Of a DNA stretch of 64,000 bases, positions 44,161 to 52,791 are shown in pieces. The position numbers and the translations under genes were made by a program. Source of the stretch: Herbaspirillum sp. Lineage in GTDB: Bacteria; Pseudomonadota; Gammaproteobacteria; Burkholderiales; Burkholderiaceae_D. How positions within the stretch are numbered: the first letter of the stretch is position 1; each line of letters starts with the position of its first letter. The notes beneath the pieces are model-generated. The model searched no databases, was not told the origin of the DNA, and saw only the letters and a program-made list of their open reading frames with translations. Where the stretch lies: the NCBI GenBank assembly GCA_028292625.1, contig JAQGLY010000038.1, forward strand, positions 1 to 64,000. The letters run 5' to 3'.

Positions 44161-45371
44161 GAGCAATGGCTTTCCCACGCCAGTGCGCAGTCGCGGTAGG
44201 TGCGCGTGAGCATCGCGATGAAATCCGGTTCTAGCTTGGCCAGCGTGCCGGCGACGGCGTCGCTGCCCGGCAACATGGTATCGCTGGCGTCCCACGAAAA
44301 GCGCTTGATGAAATCGACCCGCTCGGCGCGATCGTCCGCGACCGCCGCCGTCATCGCCGGCACCGAGCGCGAGCCGGCATCCAGCGTACGGCGAATCGCC
44401 GCCACCGCCGCCACGGCATCCTCGAAAGTCGAGGTCGCGCCCTGGCCCAGGGTCGGCGCCATCGGGTGCGCCGCGTCGCCCAGGAACAGCACATGGCCGC
44501 GCGCATCGTGAAACAGGGTAGGGGCTTCCTGCACCCGCGCCCAATGGCATTCGTCGGTATTGGCGCATAGCGAGTCGACCAGAAATTGCGTTTTCGGATC
44601 AAGCTTGCCGTCCGGCGGCGTGTACAGGCCGCGCAGATTTTCGGCGCGCTTCATCGGCTCCGGGATCGGCATGCCGGCTTCCAGCGGGAAGGTGGCCGAG
44701 ATGTAGATCTGGTTTTCCGGCACCTTGAACGCCAGCAGGCGGTTCGGGCCGTTGAACCATTGCTCGTAATCGTCGATGATGCCGCCCGAGGTATCCGGCA
44801 CCAGGGTGCGCGACATCGCCACACCGAGGTGGGTCACCGGCGGCGTGCCGGTCAGTTGTTCGCGCAGCACCGAATAGCGGCCGTCGCAGGCCACTACCAG
44901 GTCGAAGCCGGTCATGGTCTGTTGTCCGCTGGCGGTCCGCACGTCCAGTTCGAGCCTGTCGTCGCTGCCGTAGCGCACGCCCAGCACCTCGGCGCGATAG
45001 ACGATGCGCCGGTCGACCTTGCCGCGCAGAAAGCGGTACAGCTCGGCCCAGCGAATGCGAATACCGGGGTTGTCGGCCACCTGCTTGAGGTCGAGGTCGA
45101 ACAGCACGGTGCCGTCGACCAGCGAAATTTTCCAGCTGCGCCATGGATAACTTTGCGCGATCAACTCGGCGGCCAGGGCCGAATCCAGGCTGGCCAGCGA
45201 CTTCATCGCATTCGGCCCGATATTCAGGCCGGTGCCGGCATCGGCGTGTCCCGCGTGATCGACCCGCTCGAAGCACACCAGTTCGATGTCCTCGCGCTGC
45301 GCCAGACCATGTACCAGCAGGCTGCCGGCCACACCGGCTCCGGCCACCGCAATGCGTATTTTCTTTGTCAT
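44157..45371 (-). CDS. FAD-dependent aromatic-ring monooxygenase 1 (salicylate hydroxylase/HpxO-like)
   Basis: A 404-aa group-A flavoprotein monooxygenase. The FAD/NADPH fingerprints are GAGVAGS near residue 11, CDGRYSVLRE in the middle (DG motif) and GDAAHPMAPTLGQGAT near 295-310. It shares AGTGLNIGPNAMKSL and WFNGPNRLLAF with the two other FAD monooxygenases in the window. HpxO-type urate hydroxylases and 6-hydroxynicotinate monooxygenases belong to this superfamily. It sits between the permease and ATPase genes of the importer, which ties it to the imported compound. Reaction: NADPH-dependent hydroxylation, possibly decarboxylative. Confidence 0.87.
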   Translation of the reverse strand: MTKKIRIAVAGAGVAGSLLVHGLAQREDIELVCFERVDHAGHADAGTGLNIGPNAMKSLASLDSALAAELIAQSYPWRSWKISLVDGTVLFDLDLKQVADNPGIRIRWAELYRFLRGKVDRRIVYRAEVLGVRYGSDDRLELDVRTASGQQTMTGFDLVVACDGRYSVLREQLTGTPPVTHLGVAMSRTLVPDTSGGIIDDYEQWFNGPNRLLAFKVPENQIYISATFPLEAGMPIPEPMKRAENLRGLYTPPDGKLDPKTQFLVDSLCANTDECHWARVQEAPTLFHDARGHVLFLGDAAHPMAPTLGQGATSTFEDAVAAVAAIRRTLDAGSRSVPAMTAAVADDRAERVDFIKRFSWDASDTMLPGSDAVAGTLAKLEPDFIAMLTRTYRDCALAWESHCS

Positions 45372-45381
45372 TTGTGATCCG

Positions 45382-46167
45382 TTATTTACCGCCCCAGTGC
45401 ACGAACAGCCGTTCGATGACCAGGAAAAGAAGATTCATGCCGTAGCCGAGCGCGCCCGCGGCGAAGATCGCCGCATACATCTGCGGCATGTCGAACAGGG
45501 CTTGCGACTGGATTACCCGCTGGCCGAGGCCATCGGTCGAGCCGATGAACATTTCGGCAACGATCATGATCACCAGCGCCAGCGAGATGCCCGAACGCAT
45601 GCCGACGAAGGTCTGCGGCAGGGATTCGAGCAGGGTGACGTCGAGCATGACGCGCAGTCTTGACGCGCCCATCACACGCACCGCCGCCTGCCGTGTCTTG
45701 CGGGCGTTCATCACGCCATAGGCGACGTTGAACAGAATCACCAGGCTGGCGCCGAAGGCGGCCACCGCGATCTTGGTTTTTTCGCCGACGCCGAACAGCA
45801 CCAGGAACAAGGGGAACATGGCAGACGCCGGCGTCGAGCGGAAAAAATCGACCACGAATTCGATCGAGCCGTACAGCCGCTTCGAAGACCCGAAGATCAG
45901 GCCGAGCGGGACCGCGATCGCGACGGCGATGGCGAACGACAGCACGGTGCGCCAGGCCGTCTTGAAAAAATCGCCGCTCAGCGAGCCGTCGGCAAAGCCG
46001 GTCCAGAGCGCGCCGAACGCCTTGTCGGGCGGCGGCAGCAGGATCGGATCGGCCAGCTTCATGGCGCACGCCAGCCACCATAGCGCGATCACGGCAATCG
46101 CCCCATACAACGGGGAAGCCGACGCGAAACGGACCCGCAGCGCCTGGGCGAACACGATACCGTTCAT
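45382..46167 (-). CDS. ABC importer permease, nitrate/taurine type
   Basis: A 261-aa inner-membrane permease with about six hydrophobic helices and the EAA-like loop ESLPQTFVGMRSGISLALVI near residues 170-190. It starts one base inside the binding-protein stop (TGATG junction) and is 10 nt from the FAD monooxygenase gene. Confidence 0.9.
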   Translation of the reverse strand: MNGIVFAQALRVRFASASPLYGAIAVIALWWLACAMKLADPILLPPPDKAFGALWTGFADGSLSGDFFKTAWRTVLSFAIAVAIAVPLGLIFGSSKRLYGSIEFVVDFFRSTPASAMFPLFLVLFGVGEKTKIAVAAFGASLVILFNVAYGVMNARKTRQAAVRVMGASRLRVMLDVTLLESLPQTFVGMRSGISLALVIMIVAEMFIGSTDGLGQRVIQSQALFDMPQMYAAIFAAGALGYGMNLLFLVIERLFVHWGGK

Positions 46168-47129
46168 CAGAACGCCTTGAGCACGGTCTTGACGTCAACC
46201 TTGTCCTTGACCACGCCGCTGTCGACCGCAAGGTCGATGAACTTCTGGAAGTCCCTGATATCGACCGGGCGCAAATTTCTGCTCATCACGAATTTCGGCA
46301 GCGGCACGGTGGGGGCGATGTCGCCGGAGGTATTCAGATATTTGACCAGGTACACCCGCACCTTGGGATCGTCGTTGACGTCCTTGATCGCCCTGGCCCA
46401 CGCCGCCGCATAACGCGCCGCGACCGCCGGCCGTTCGGTCAGGAATTTAGTGGTGACGGCGCCGCCGGAAGCGAAGGCGAGGGCGTCCTTGCGGCCCAGC
46501 AGGTGCGTCGAGATGACGCCGGCTTCGAGCAAGCGCGCCACACCCTGTTTTTGCGCGATGGTGGCGACCGGTTCCAGCGTATAGGCGGCGTCGAAGGCGC
46601 CGGACTGGAGCGCTCCCACATGCACGCCCATCGGCTGCTCGGTGAGCGTGTAGTCCCGCCCTTCTTCAAGGCCGTTCGCTTTCAGCACCGCCCTGGCCGC
46701 GCTCATATTGGCGGGGCCCGGCGCCGACAGGATCTTCATGCCTTTCAGATCCTTGACGGTCTTGGCGTTGACGCCGTTGCGCACGATGAACTGCTCCATC
46801 TTGTACTGCTCATTCTGGCCGTTGATGGACAGATACATCACGCTGCCGGGACGGCGGGCGTCGATGTTGGCTCCCTCCAGCGTTACCAGGTTGGAAGTGG
46901 CGTCGATTTGGCCGGCCACCATGGCTTGCACCAGCAGCGGTCCGGTATTGAGCTGCACCATCTCGGTCTCGATACCGGCTTCCTTGAAATAACCGCGTTC
47001 GACCGCGACAAAATAAGGCAAGGCCGAACTGACCGTGAACACGCCGACCTTGACGATATCGGCGGCATCCGCGGCAGCGATTGCGCCCCAGGCCAGCAGA
47101 GCTGTGATGCAGGGTTTCAGATTGCGCAT
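46167..47129 (-). CDS. ABC importer substrate-binding protein, NMT1/TauA-like
   Basis: A 320-aa periplasmic protein. The signal peptide ends near ADAAD (residues 19-23). The mature protein starts IVKVGVFTVSSALPYFVAVERGYFKEAGI, the layout of the NMT1/SsuA family that binds sulfonates, nitrate, thiamine precursors or riboflavin-like rings. It is the first gene of the sigma-54 unit binding protein-permease-FAD monooxygenase-ATPase-PuuE-like hydrolase. Ligand unknown. Confidence 0.88.
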   Translation of the reverse strand: MRNLKPCITALLAWGAIAAADAADIVKVGVFTVSSALPYFVAVERGYFKEAGIETEMVQLNTGPLLVQAMVAGQIDATSNLVTLEGANIDARRPGSVMYLSINGQNEQYKMEQFIVRNGVNAKTVKDLKGMKILSAPGPANMSAARAVLKANGLEEGRDYTLTEQPMGVHVGALQSGAFDAAYTLEPVATIAQKQGVARLLEAGVISTHLLGRKDALAFASGGAVTTKFLTERPAVAARYAAAWARAIKDVNDDPKVRVYLVKYLNTSGDIAPTVPLPKFVMSRNLRPVDIRDFQKFIDLAVDSGVVKDKVDVKTVLKAF

Positions 47130-47220
47130 GCTTGACTCTTTCTATGAGTTGTTATGACGTGGTCATGCGGAAACGGCAACGGCTGTGCATCGGACGCTGC
47201 GCGATGGACGGATCTCTAGG

Positions 47221-47236
47221 AGCAAACTCTGTGCCA
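47221..47236 (-). promoter_or_regulatory. Sigma-54 promoter for NMT1-type importer operon
   Basis: On the minus strand: TGGCAC-agagt-TTGCT, a perfect consensus, 91 bp before the binding-protein ATG. Confidence 0.84.
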
Positions 47237-47293
47237 TGCGGCGGCGCCGGGAAATGCGCGGATTCCCTTTAAGCGTAAACAAATTACCGCGTT

Positions 47294-47324
47294 GCATCGG
47301 CGCACCCGCGTGGTGCGCCGATGC
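47294..47324 (-). terminator. Perfect 13-bp hairpin ending the molybdenum hydroxylase 3 operon
   Basis: GCATCGGCGCACC and GGTGCGCCGATGC pair perfectly around a 5-nt loop, 41 nt after the DUF3891 stop. On the leftward strand a moderately T-rich stretch follows. It insulates the promoter at 47221 from read-through. Confidence 0.65.
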
Positions 47325-47365
47325 GCGTCCCGCGTCTGCGACAGTGCGCTGCTATCGAAACGGTC

Positions 47366-48166
47366 TTAGCAGCGCAGCTCGACCAGTTCGTACTCCAGCA
47401 ATTCGTTGGGCGCCTGAAAATACGCCCGGCGATAACTGGCCTGGTCCGGAAAGGACGATTGCGGCAAACGCTTGCAGGCAATTTGCACCTTCAGCGAGGG
47501 CCGGTCGAACGGGTAGGGGTCGAATCCGATTTTTCCGTTGCCGATCGCCCTCATGCTCATCGCGGTGCGGGTCCGGTTCTTGCCGTAGCCCATCGGCACC
47601 GGATCGATATAGTCGTTGCCCGGCTCCTGGCAAGTGAAGTACAGGCCAAGCAAATCCCATACTTGCAACAGGTGGTAGTTGGTCCATACCGCGTCGGCAT
47701 CCGCTTTCAGCAGTTGCCGCGCGTGGTCCTGGCGCTCCTCGTTGTAAAGGATGAATTGCTCCACCGGCGGATGCGGGTCGGCGGGGATGAAATCGACCGG
47801 GTGGACGATGTGGCCGTAGCGCTTGCGGCGCAAGCCGGTCTGATGCATGCTGACCAGCAGCCCCGAATAGGGATCGATTTCATTCATCCATTCGATGCAC
47901 CCCTGATAGGCGCGCAATTGGCGGTCGATGTCGGGCAGCTTGCGAAATTCCAGCGGTTCGCCGGTGACCGCATTGAACGGCAGATCGGGCTCCCAGTTCA
48001 GATGGCCGTAGTCATGGTAGGCCGCCGCGCGCACCACCGATTCGAACGGTTGCGGCGTTTCGAAATCGCGGTTGCCCCAATGCGCCGCCATCTGGCCGAC
48101 AAACAGCGAGTGGGCGGTTTGCGGAATGATGGTCAGTCCGCCATTGGCTTCTTTTCTAATAATCAT
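47366..48166 (-). CDS. DUF3891 family protein
   Basis: A 266-aa cytoplasmic-looking protein of a family without assigned function. Notable are the early SLFVGQMAAHWGN segment and VVRAAAYHDYGHLNWE near residues 45-60, where His-Asp-Tyr-Gly-His resembles an HD-type metal site. A second His-rich region follows (HIVHPVDFIPADPHPP). No signal peptide or membrane segment was seen. It overlaps the preceding FeS-subunit gene by four bases, so it is part of the molybdenum hydroxylase 3 operon and probably acts in the same pathway. Confidence 0.75.
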   Translation of the reverse strand: MIIRKEANGGLTIIPQTAHSLFVGQMAAHWGNRDFETPQPFESVVRAAAYHDYGHLNWEPDLPFNAVTGEPLEFRKLPDIDRQLRAYQGCIEWMNEIDPYSGLLVSMHQTGLRRKRYGHIVHPVDFIPADPHPPVEQFILYNEERQDHARQLLKADADAVWTNYHLLQVWDLLGLYFTCQEPGNDYIDPVPMGYGKNRTRTAMSMRAIGNGKIGFDPYPFDRPSLKVQIACKRLPQSSFPDQASYRRAYFQAPNELLEYELVELRC

Positions 48167-48636
48167 GTCATCTCCCTCGTTGTTGTAAATAATTCGTCTA
48201 GTGCGCGTTGAATGCCGCCGTAACCGGTACAGCGGCACAGATTGCCGCAGGTCAACGCGGCCGCTTCGCGCGCGTCCGGACGCGGCGTACGCTGATGCAA
48301 ATGGGTCAGGGTCATCACCATGCCGGCGCTGCAATAACCGCACTGCACGCCGCCGCAATTGGCCATGGCCGCGCGCACCGGCGCGCTGGCCGGATCCCGC
48401 GCCACCGCTTCGATGGTCGTCACGCGGCGGTCTTGCAGCTGGAACGCCATCAGCAGGCACGCGTTCATCGGCAGGCCGTCCAGCCACACCATGCACGCCC
48501 CGCAGCGACCGATGCCGCAGCCCGGCTTGGCGCCGGTCAGTTGCATGTCTTCACGCAGAATGTCCAGCAGACGCCGTTCCGGCGCCACCTGCAGCGCCAC
48601 GTCGGCGCCGTTCAGATTGAATGTCAAGGCGATCAT
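48163..48636 (-). CDS. Molybdenum hydroxylase 3, [2Fe-2S] subunit
   Basis: A 157-aa small subunit with both [2Fe-2S] motifs: CGIGRCGACMV in the first half, then CGYCSAG and NLCRCTGY. The ATG at 48636 overlaps the large-subunit stop. The longer open frame upstream is a shadow of that subunit. Here the order is FAD-large-FeS, different from the FAD-FeS-large order of enzyme 2 at 31-35 kb. Confidence 0.92.
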   Translation of the reverse strand: MIALTFNLNGADVALQVAPERRLLDILREDMQLTGAKPGCGIGRCGACMVWLDGLPMNACLLMAFQLQDRRVTTIEAVARDPASAPVRAAMANCGGVQCGYCSAGMVMTLTHLHQRTPRPDAREAAALTCGNLCRCTGYGGIQRALDELFTTTREMT

Positions 48637-50930
48637 GGTGTTTCCAGTAACGCCAGCACATCGGCCGGCAGCAGCGGCACCCGCGCCACGTCGCATCCGA
48701 GCGCATCCGAAACCGCATTGGCGATCGCCGCCAGCGTGGTGCTGACGCTGATTTCGCCGGCGCCGCGCGGACCGACCTTGTCGCCGGGCACCAGGTCTTC
48801 GATCGCGATCACCTCGATGCGCGGCGCGTCGGCCAGGCTCGGGATGAAGTAGCCGTCGAAATTGCGCGCGGCGAATTGTCCGTTGGGCGAGGGCAGGTTT
48901 TCCAGCAGCGCAAGGCCGAGCGCCATGACGGCGCCGCCCTCGATTTGCCCCAGCATGCCTTGCGCCGAAATCACCGGTCCCAGCGCCGGGATCAACAGCA
49001 GGTGCTCGACCTGCACCGCGCCGGTCCAGGTATCGACCCTGACCTGGGCGAGCGAACTTGCGCCGCAAAATACATAATGCGCCGCCGGAATCCAGCTCGC
49101 TTCATCGTGTTCCAATACTTCGATGTCGCGCACGGGCAAGGCCAGCGGAGCGAGCGCGCCGGCCAGTTTTTTGTAGGTCAGAAGCAATACCCCGTTGTCC
49201 TTGCGGCGTATGCCTTGCGGTCCCAGCGTGAGCTTGTCCGGCGCGACGCCGATGCAACGCGCCGCCTGCTGCAGAAGCTGCGCGCGCCACGGGCCGGAAC
49301 CCTCGGCCAGCGCACGCCACAACAGATTGGTCGCGCGCGACGCGACGGTGGGGCCGGGGTCCGGCATGTCGCTGCGGCCGACCACCGCGCGGGTATCGCT
49401 TTCGGCGCAGCCGAACTGGCGCGCCAGCAAGGCCTGGATCGCGCCGATCAGGCCCTGGCCCATTTCAATGAAGCCGGTGGTCAATTCGATCATGCCGTCG
49501 GCGGCGAGCGCCAGCTTGATGCAGCCGTCCACCGGACCGCTGCGCGAAAAGCCGTCGCTGCGCCGGATCAGTGAAATGCCGGTGCCGCGCCGGTAGCGTC
49601 CGCTCGGATCCTGCGGCAGCGAACCGGCCCCGGTCCAGCGCGGATGCCGTTCCAGCACGGCCAACGAATGCTCCAGCGCATCGATCGGCGCCATCGGCTG
49701 CCTGAATGGACCGAGGTCATCGCGCCTGGACACGTTGATCCGGCGAAACTGCAGTGGATCGATGCCGGCGGCCCGCGCCAGCCTGTCGATTTGCTGTTCG
49801 ATGGCGAAGTGCACCTGAATCGCGCCGAAGCCGCGGAAGGCGCCGGCGATCCCATTGTTGGTATAGGCCAGGTAGCTGTCGACCTTGACCGCGTCGAAGT
49901 TGTAGGCGCCTTGCACATGTTCATGCGCGGTATCCAGCACTTCCGGTCCGTGCGTGGCATAGGCGCCGGTGTCGGCCAGCAATTCCGCTTCCAGCGCAAT
50001 CAGTTTGCCTTGCGCATCGCAGCCGGTTTTCAGGCGCATGCGGAAAGGATGGCGCTTGATGCCGATGGCGACCGATTCCGGCCGGGTGTAATGCAGGCGC
50101 ACCGGCCGGCCGGTTTTCAGCGCCAGCAATGCGGCGATCGGCTGCACTGTCAATTCCTCCTTGCCGCCGAACGAACCGCCGACCGGCGAAGCGGTGATGC
50201 GGATCCGATCGAGCGGCATGCCCAGGATGTCGGCCGTGGCTTTCTGGTCGTTTTGCGGATGTTGCGAGCCGACGTAGATCGCCAATCCGATACTGCCGTC
50301 CGGGCGCGTTTCCGGTTCGACGATGCCGCCCTCGGTTTCGATGAAGCAGTGCATCTGGCGCCCGGTCTCGTACACCTGTTCGACGATATGGGCGCAGCGC
50401 GCCCAGGCCGGACGCATTTCGCCGTGCTGATAATGCATCTGGTGCAGCAGGTTGCCGTCGGGATGGATGGCGATGGCGCCCGGCGCCAGCGCCGCTTGCG
50501 GATCGTCGATCACCGCCAGCGGCGCATATTCGACCTTGATCAGGGCCAGCGCCGCGTCGGCAATGGCCGGGGTGTCGGCTGCCACCGCGGCCACCGGATC
50601 GCCGATCACGCGCACCCGATCGCCGCAAATGGCCGGCTGGTCGATCGCGCGCAAACCGTAAGCGTTGCGGCCGGGCACGTCCTTGGCGGTGACCACCGCT
50701 CGCACGCCCGGCAGCGCGGCGGCGGCCGAGGTATCGATGGAAACGATATCGGCATGCGCGTGCGGACTGCGCAGCACCTTGGCGTGCAGCATGCCGGCGG
50801 CGTAGCGGTCGGTCAGATAACCGGCTTGGGCGGCCAGCTTGTCGGCGGCATCCGGCCGCGGCTTCAGGTTCGCCGTCAAGTCGGCATGTTGCAGCACGTG
50901 CCGCGGATAATCGAGAATTCTGCTATTCAT
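48633..50930 (-). CDS. Molybdenum hydroxylase 3, molybdopterin subunit (xanthine dehydrogenase-like)
   Basis: A 765-aa large subunit. SPVGGSFGGKEELT, GAFRGFGAIQVHFAIE, FIEMGQGLIGAIQ and the C-terminal GPRGAGEISV with the catalytic Glu place it among purine/nicotinate-type hydroxylases. The FRGFG loop is a xanthine-dehydrogenase-like feature that enzyme 2 lacks. Four-base overlaps join it to both neighbours. It probably hydroxylates an N-heterocycle different from the XdhAB substrate. Confidence 0.88.
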   Translation of the reverse strand: MNSRILDYPRHVLQHADLTANLKPRPDAADKLAAQAGYLTDRYAAGMLHAKVLRSPHAHADIVSIDTSAAAALPGVRAVVTAKDVPGRNAYGLRAIDQPAICGDRVRVIGDPVAAVAADTPAIADAALALIKVEYAPLAVIDDPQAALAPGAIAIHPDGNLLHQMHYQHGEMRPAWARCAHIVEQVYETGRQMHCFIETEGGIVEPETRPDGSIGLAIYVGSQHPQNDQKATADILGMPLDRIRITASPVGGSFGGKEELTVQPIAALLALKTGRPVRLHYTRPESVAIGIKRHPFRMRLKTGCDAQGKLIALEAELLADTGAYATHGPEVLDTAHEHVQGAYNFDAVKVDSYLAYTNNGIAGAFRGFGAIQVHFAIEQQIDRLARAAGIDPLQFRRINVSRRDDLGPFRQPMAPIDALEHSLAVLERHPRWTGAGSLPQDPSGRYRRGTGISLIRRSDGFSRSGPVDGCIKLALAADGMIELTTGFIEMGQGLIGAIQALLARQFGCAESDTRAVVGRSDMPDPGPTVASRATNLLWRALAEGSGPWRAQLLQQAARCIGVAPDKLTLGPQGIRRKDNGVLLLTYKKLAGALAPLALPVRDIEVLEHDEASWIPAAHYVFCGASSLAQVRVDTWTGAVQVEHLLLIPALGPVISAQGMLGQIEGGAVMALGLALLENLPSPNGQFAARNFDGYFIPSLADAPRIEVIAIEDLVPGDKVGPRGAGEISVSTTLAAIANAVSDALGCDVARVPLLPADVLALLETP

Positions 50931-51757
50931 AGTGTTTCGTTCAATTGGTAAAGCCGGCCCGGCAGCAAACGGCGCAGTACGCGCCGCTGGTACGGCTGCA
51001 TGCCGATCGATTCGGACAGATCGCGTTCCAGCATGTTTTCAAAATCGGCGTGCCAATCCTTGGCCCGCGGGCGGCGTCCCGTCAGCGTCGATTCCGCATG
51101 CGGCAGGCGGCGCGCCGGCCAACCGGCGCCGGATATGGCCAGCCGCGCCTGCCGTATCGCGCCTGTAGCGTCCAGATCCAGCATGGCGCATGCGATCGCC
51201 ACCGTCGGCGTGAACGCGGCGCGGTGTCCTATCTTTTCGAAGAAGATCGCGGCGGGCGATATCGGGAACGGCACATGCACCGCCACCAGCAACGGCAGTG
51301 CGGCAGCGACCGGCGTGCGGTTGAGCAAGGCCGCCAACGGCATCAGCATGCCATTGGCCAATTCGACCGATGCGCCGGCCGCGAGCAAGGCCGGCAGCGT
51401 ATCGCCGAGACGCCAGCCGATATTGCCGCCGAGCGTCGCCAGGTTGCGGATCGAATAAGCGCCTATGGTTTCGCAGGCCTGGGCCGGCAACGGGGCCAGC
51501 CGCAGCACGTCGGGATCGACACGGCATTGTTCTAGCGTGACCCCGGCGCCGATGCGCAGTGCGTCGTCGACGATGCCGATGGTGCGGTCCGCAATGGCGG
51601 ACAGGCTGACCAGATTGGCGGGCGGCGGGAAATCGATCCAGGCCAGTTGCATCGCGGTGCCGCCGGCAATGAAGGCGCTGTGCTCGGCTGCGCCGGCTTG
51701 CAGCGCCGCGGCGATGCTGGAGGGGCGGATAAGTGCGGGCATTATGTGGCGCGTCAT
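50927..51757 (-). CDS. Molybdenum hydroxylase 3, FAD-binding subunit
   Basis: A 276-aa medium subunit with AFIAGGTAMQLAW near residues 28-40 and RNLATLGGNIGWRLGDTLPALL near 94-115 for FAD binding. Its ATG directly abuts the stop of the 2-oxoglutarate oxygenase gene without any gap, and it overlaps the large-subunit gene by four bases. Confidence 0.88.
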   Translation of the reverse strand: MTRHIMPALIRPSSIAAALQAGAAEHSAFIAGGTAMQLAWIDFPPPANLVSLSAIADRTIGIVDDALRIGAGVTLEQCRVDPDVLRLAPLPAQACETIGAYSIRNLATLGGNIGWRLGDTLPALLAAGASVELANGMLMPLAALLNRTPVAAALPLLVAVHVPFPISPAAIFFEKIGHRAAFTPTVAIACAMLDLDATGAIRQARLAISGAGWPARRLPHAESTLTGRRPRAKDWHADFENMLERDLSESIGMQPYQRRVLRRLLPGRLYQLNETL

Positions 51758-52732
51758 TTATTTGTAAGTGCGGGAAAAGCATTCGATAAAGTGCTGCTCT
51801 ATCGTCAGCGGCGGATGCTTCGGCGGGTTTTCCGGCGAGGCGCAGGTCGGCAGGCAATTCACCACGTAATCGATGTTGCCGCTGAAAAAAAACGGGATCG
51901 AATAGCGCTCGCGTCCGGAAATATTGACAACGCGGTGCAGCGTCGAACGGTACATGCCGTTGGTCCAGCGCGCAGTCAGGTCGCCCAGGTTAACCAGGAA
52001 GGTTCCCGGGATCGGCGGCGCGTGGACCCAGCCGTGTTGCGCATCGTAGACTTGCAGGCCGCCCGCCTGATCCTGCGCCAGCAAGGTGAGCGCGCCGAAA
52101 TCGGTATGGGCGCCACAGCCTTTTTCATTCGGCAGCGGGTTGGCCGGCTGCGGTGGGTAATGCAGCAGGCGCAAGGTTTCCATCGAATCGGTGCAGAGCG
52201 AATCGAAGTAGTTTTCATCCAGTTCGAGCGACAGCGCCAGCCCTTTGACCAACAGCAGCGACAAGTCGCGCATCGCATCGAAATAGGCTTCCATTGCCGG
52301 GCGGAAGCGCGGCAGATTTTGCGGCCATTGATTGGCGCCGTGATTGAATTTTCCGGCCTTGACGTAGGGATGGTCGTCGCATAACTCATTGCCGATATAG
52401 AAGCCTTCCTTGACGTCGGGCGGCGCATCCGGCTCCAGCGTTTGTCCGCGCAACGGTTCATAGCCGCGGTTGCAGCGCGACAGCGCCTTGTCGATGCGGC
52501 GCTTGTCATGCTCCGGCAGCGCGAAGAAGTCTTCGGTCGCGCTAAAAGCCCGCTCGATCAGGCGCTCGGAAACGCCATGATTGGCGATGTAGAAAAAACC
52601 TTTGTCCATGCATGCGGCGCGCAGCCGGCGGCCGATTGCCCGGCGCCGGCCCGGGTCCTGCGCGCGCAAATCGGCGACGTCGATCAGCGGCAAGCCGCTT
52701 TGCTCAACTACTTTAGCCAATAGTTCCGACAT
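51758..52732 (-). CDS. 2-oxoglutarate/Fe(II) oxygenase 2, isopenicillin N synthase family
   Basis: A 324-aa homologue of the oxygenase at 2289. Iron ligands are H209 and D211 (HTDFG) and H266. R276 binds 2-oxoglutarate. The ATG at 52732 starts family-like sequence (LPLIDVADLR). The longer upstream frame covers the hydrolase gene and is not used. It lies in the VOC-hydrolase-oxygenase-molybdenum hydroxylase 3 unit, so dioxygenase and molybdenum chemistry are probably consecutive on one compound. Confidence 0.87.
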   Translation of the reverse strand: MSELLAKVVEQSGLPLIDVADLRAQDPGRRRAIGRRLRAACMDKGFFYIANHGVSERLIERAFSATEDFFALPEHDKRRIDKALSRCNRGYEPLRGQTLEPDAPPDVKEGFYIGNELCDDHPYVKAGKFNHGANQWPQNLPRFRPAMEAYFDAMRDLSLLLVKGLALSLELDENYFDSLCTDSMETLRLLHYPPQPANPLPNEKGCGAHTDFGALTLLAQDQAGGLQVYDAQHGWVHAPPIPGTFLVNLGDLTARWTNGMYRSTLHRVVNISGRERYSIPFFFSGNIDYVVNCLPTCASPENPPKHPPLTIEQHFIECFSRTYK

Positions 52733-52791
52733 GATGAACCCCCTCGAAAAAACGCTGAAACGAACAGATCGATATCGTGCCCGGCATGCGG

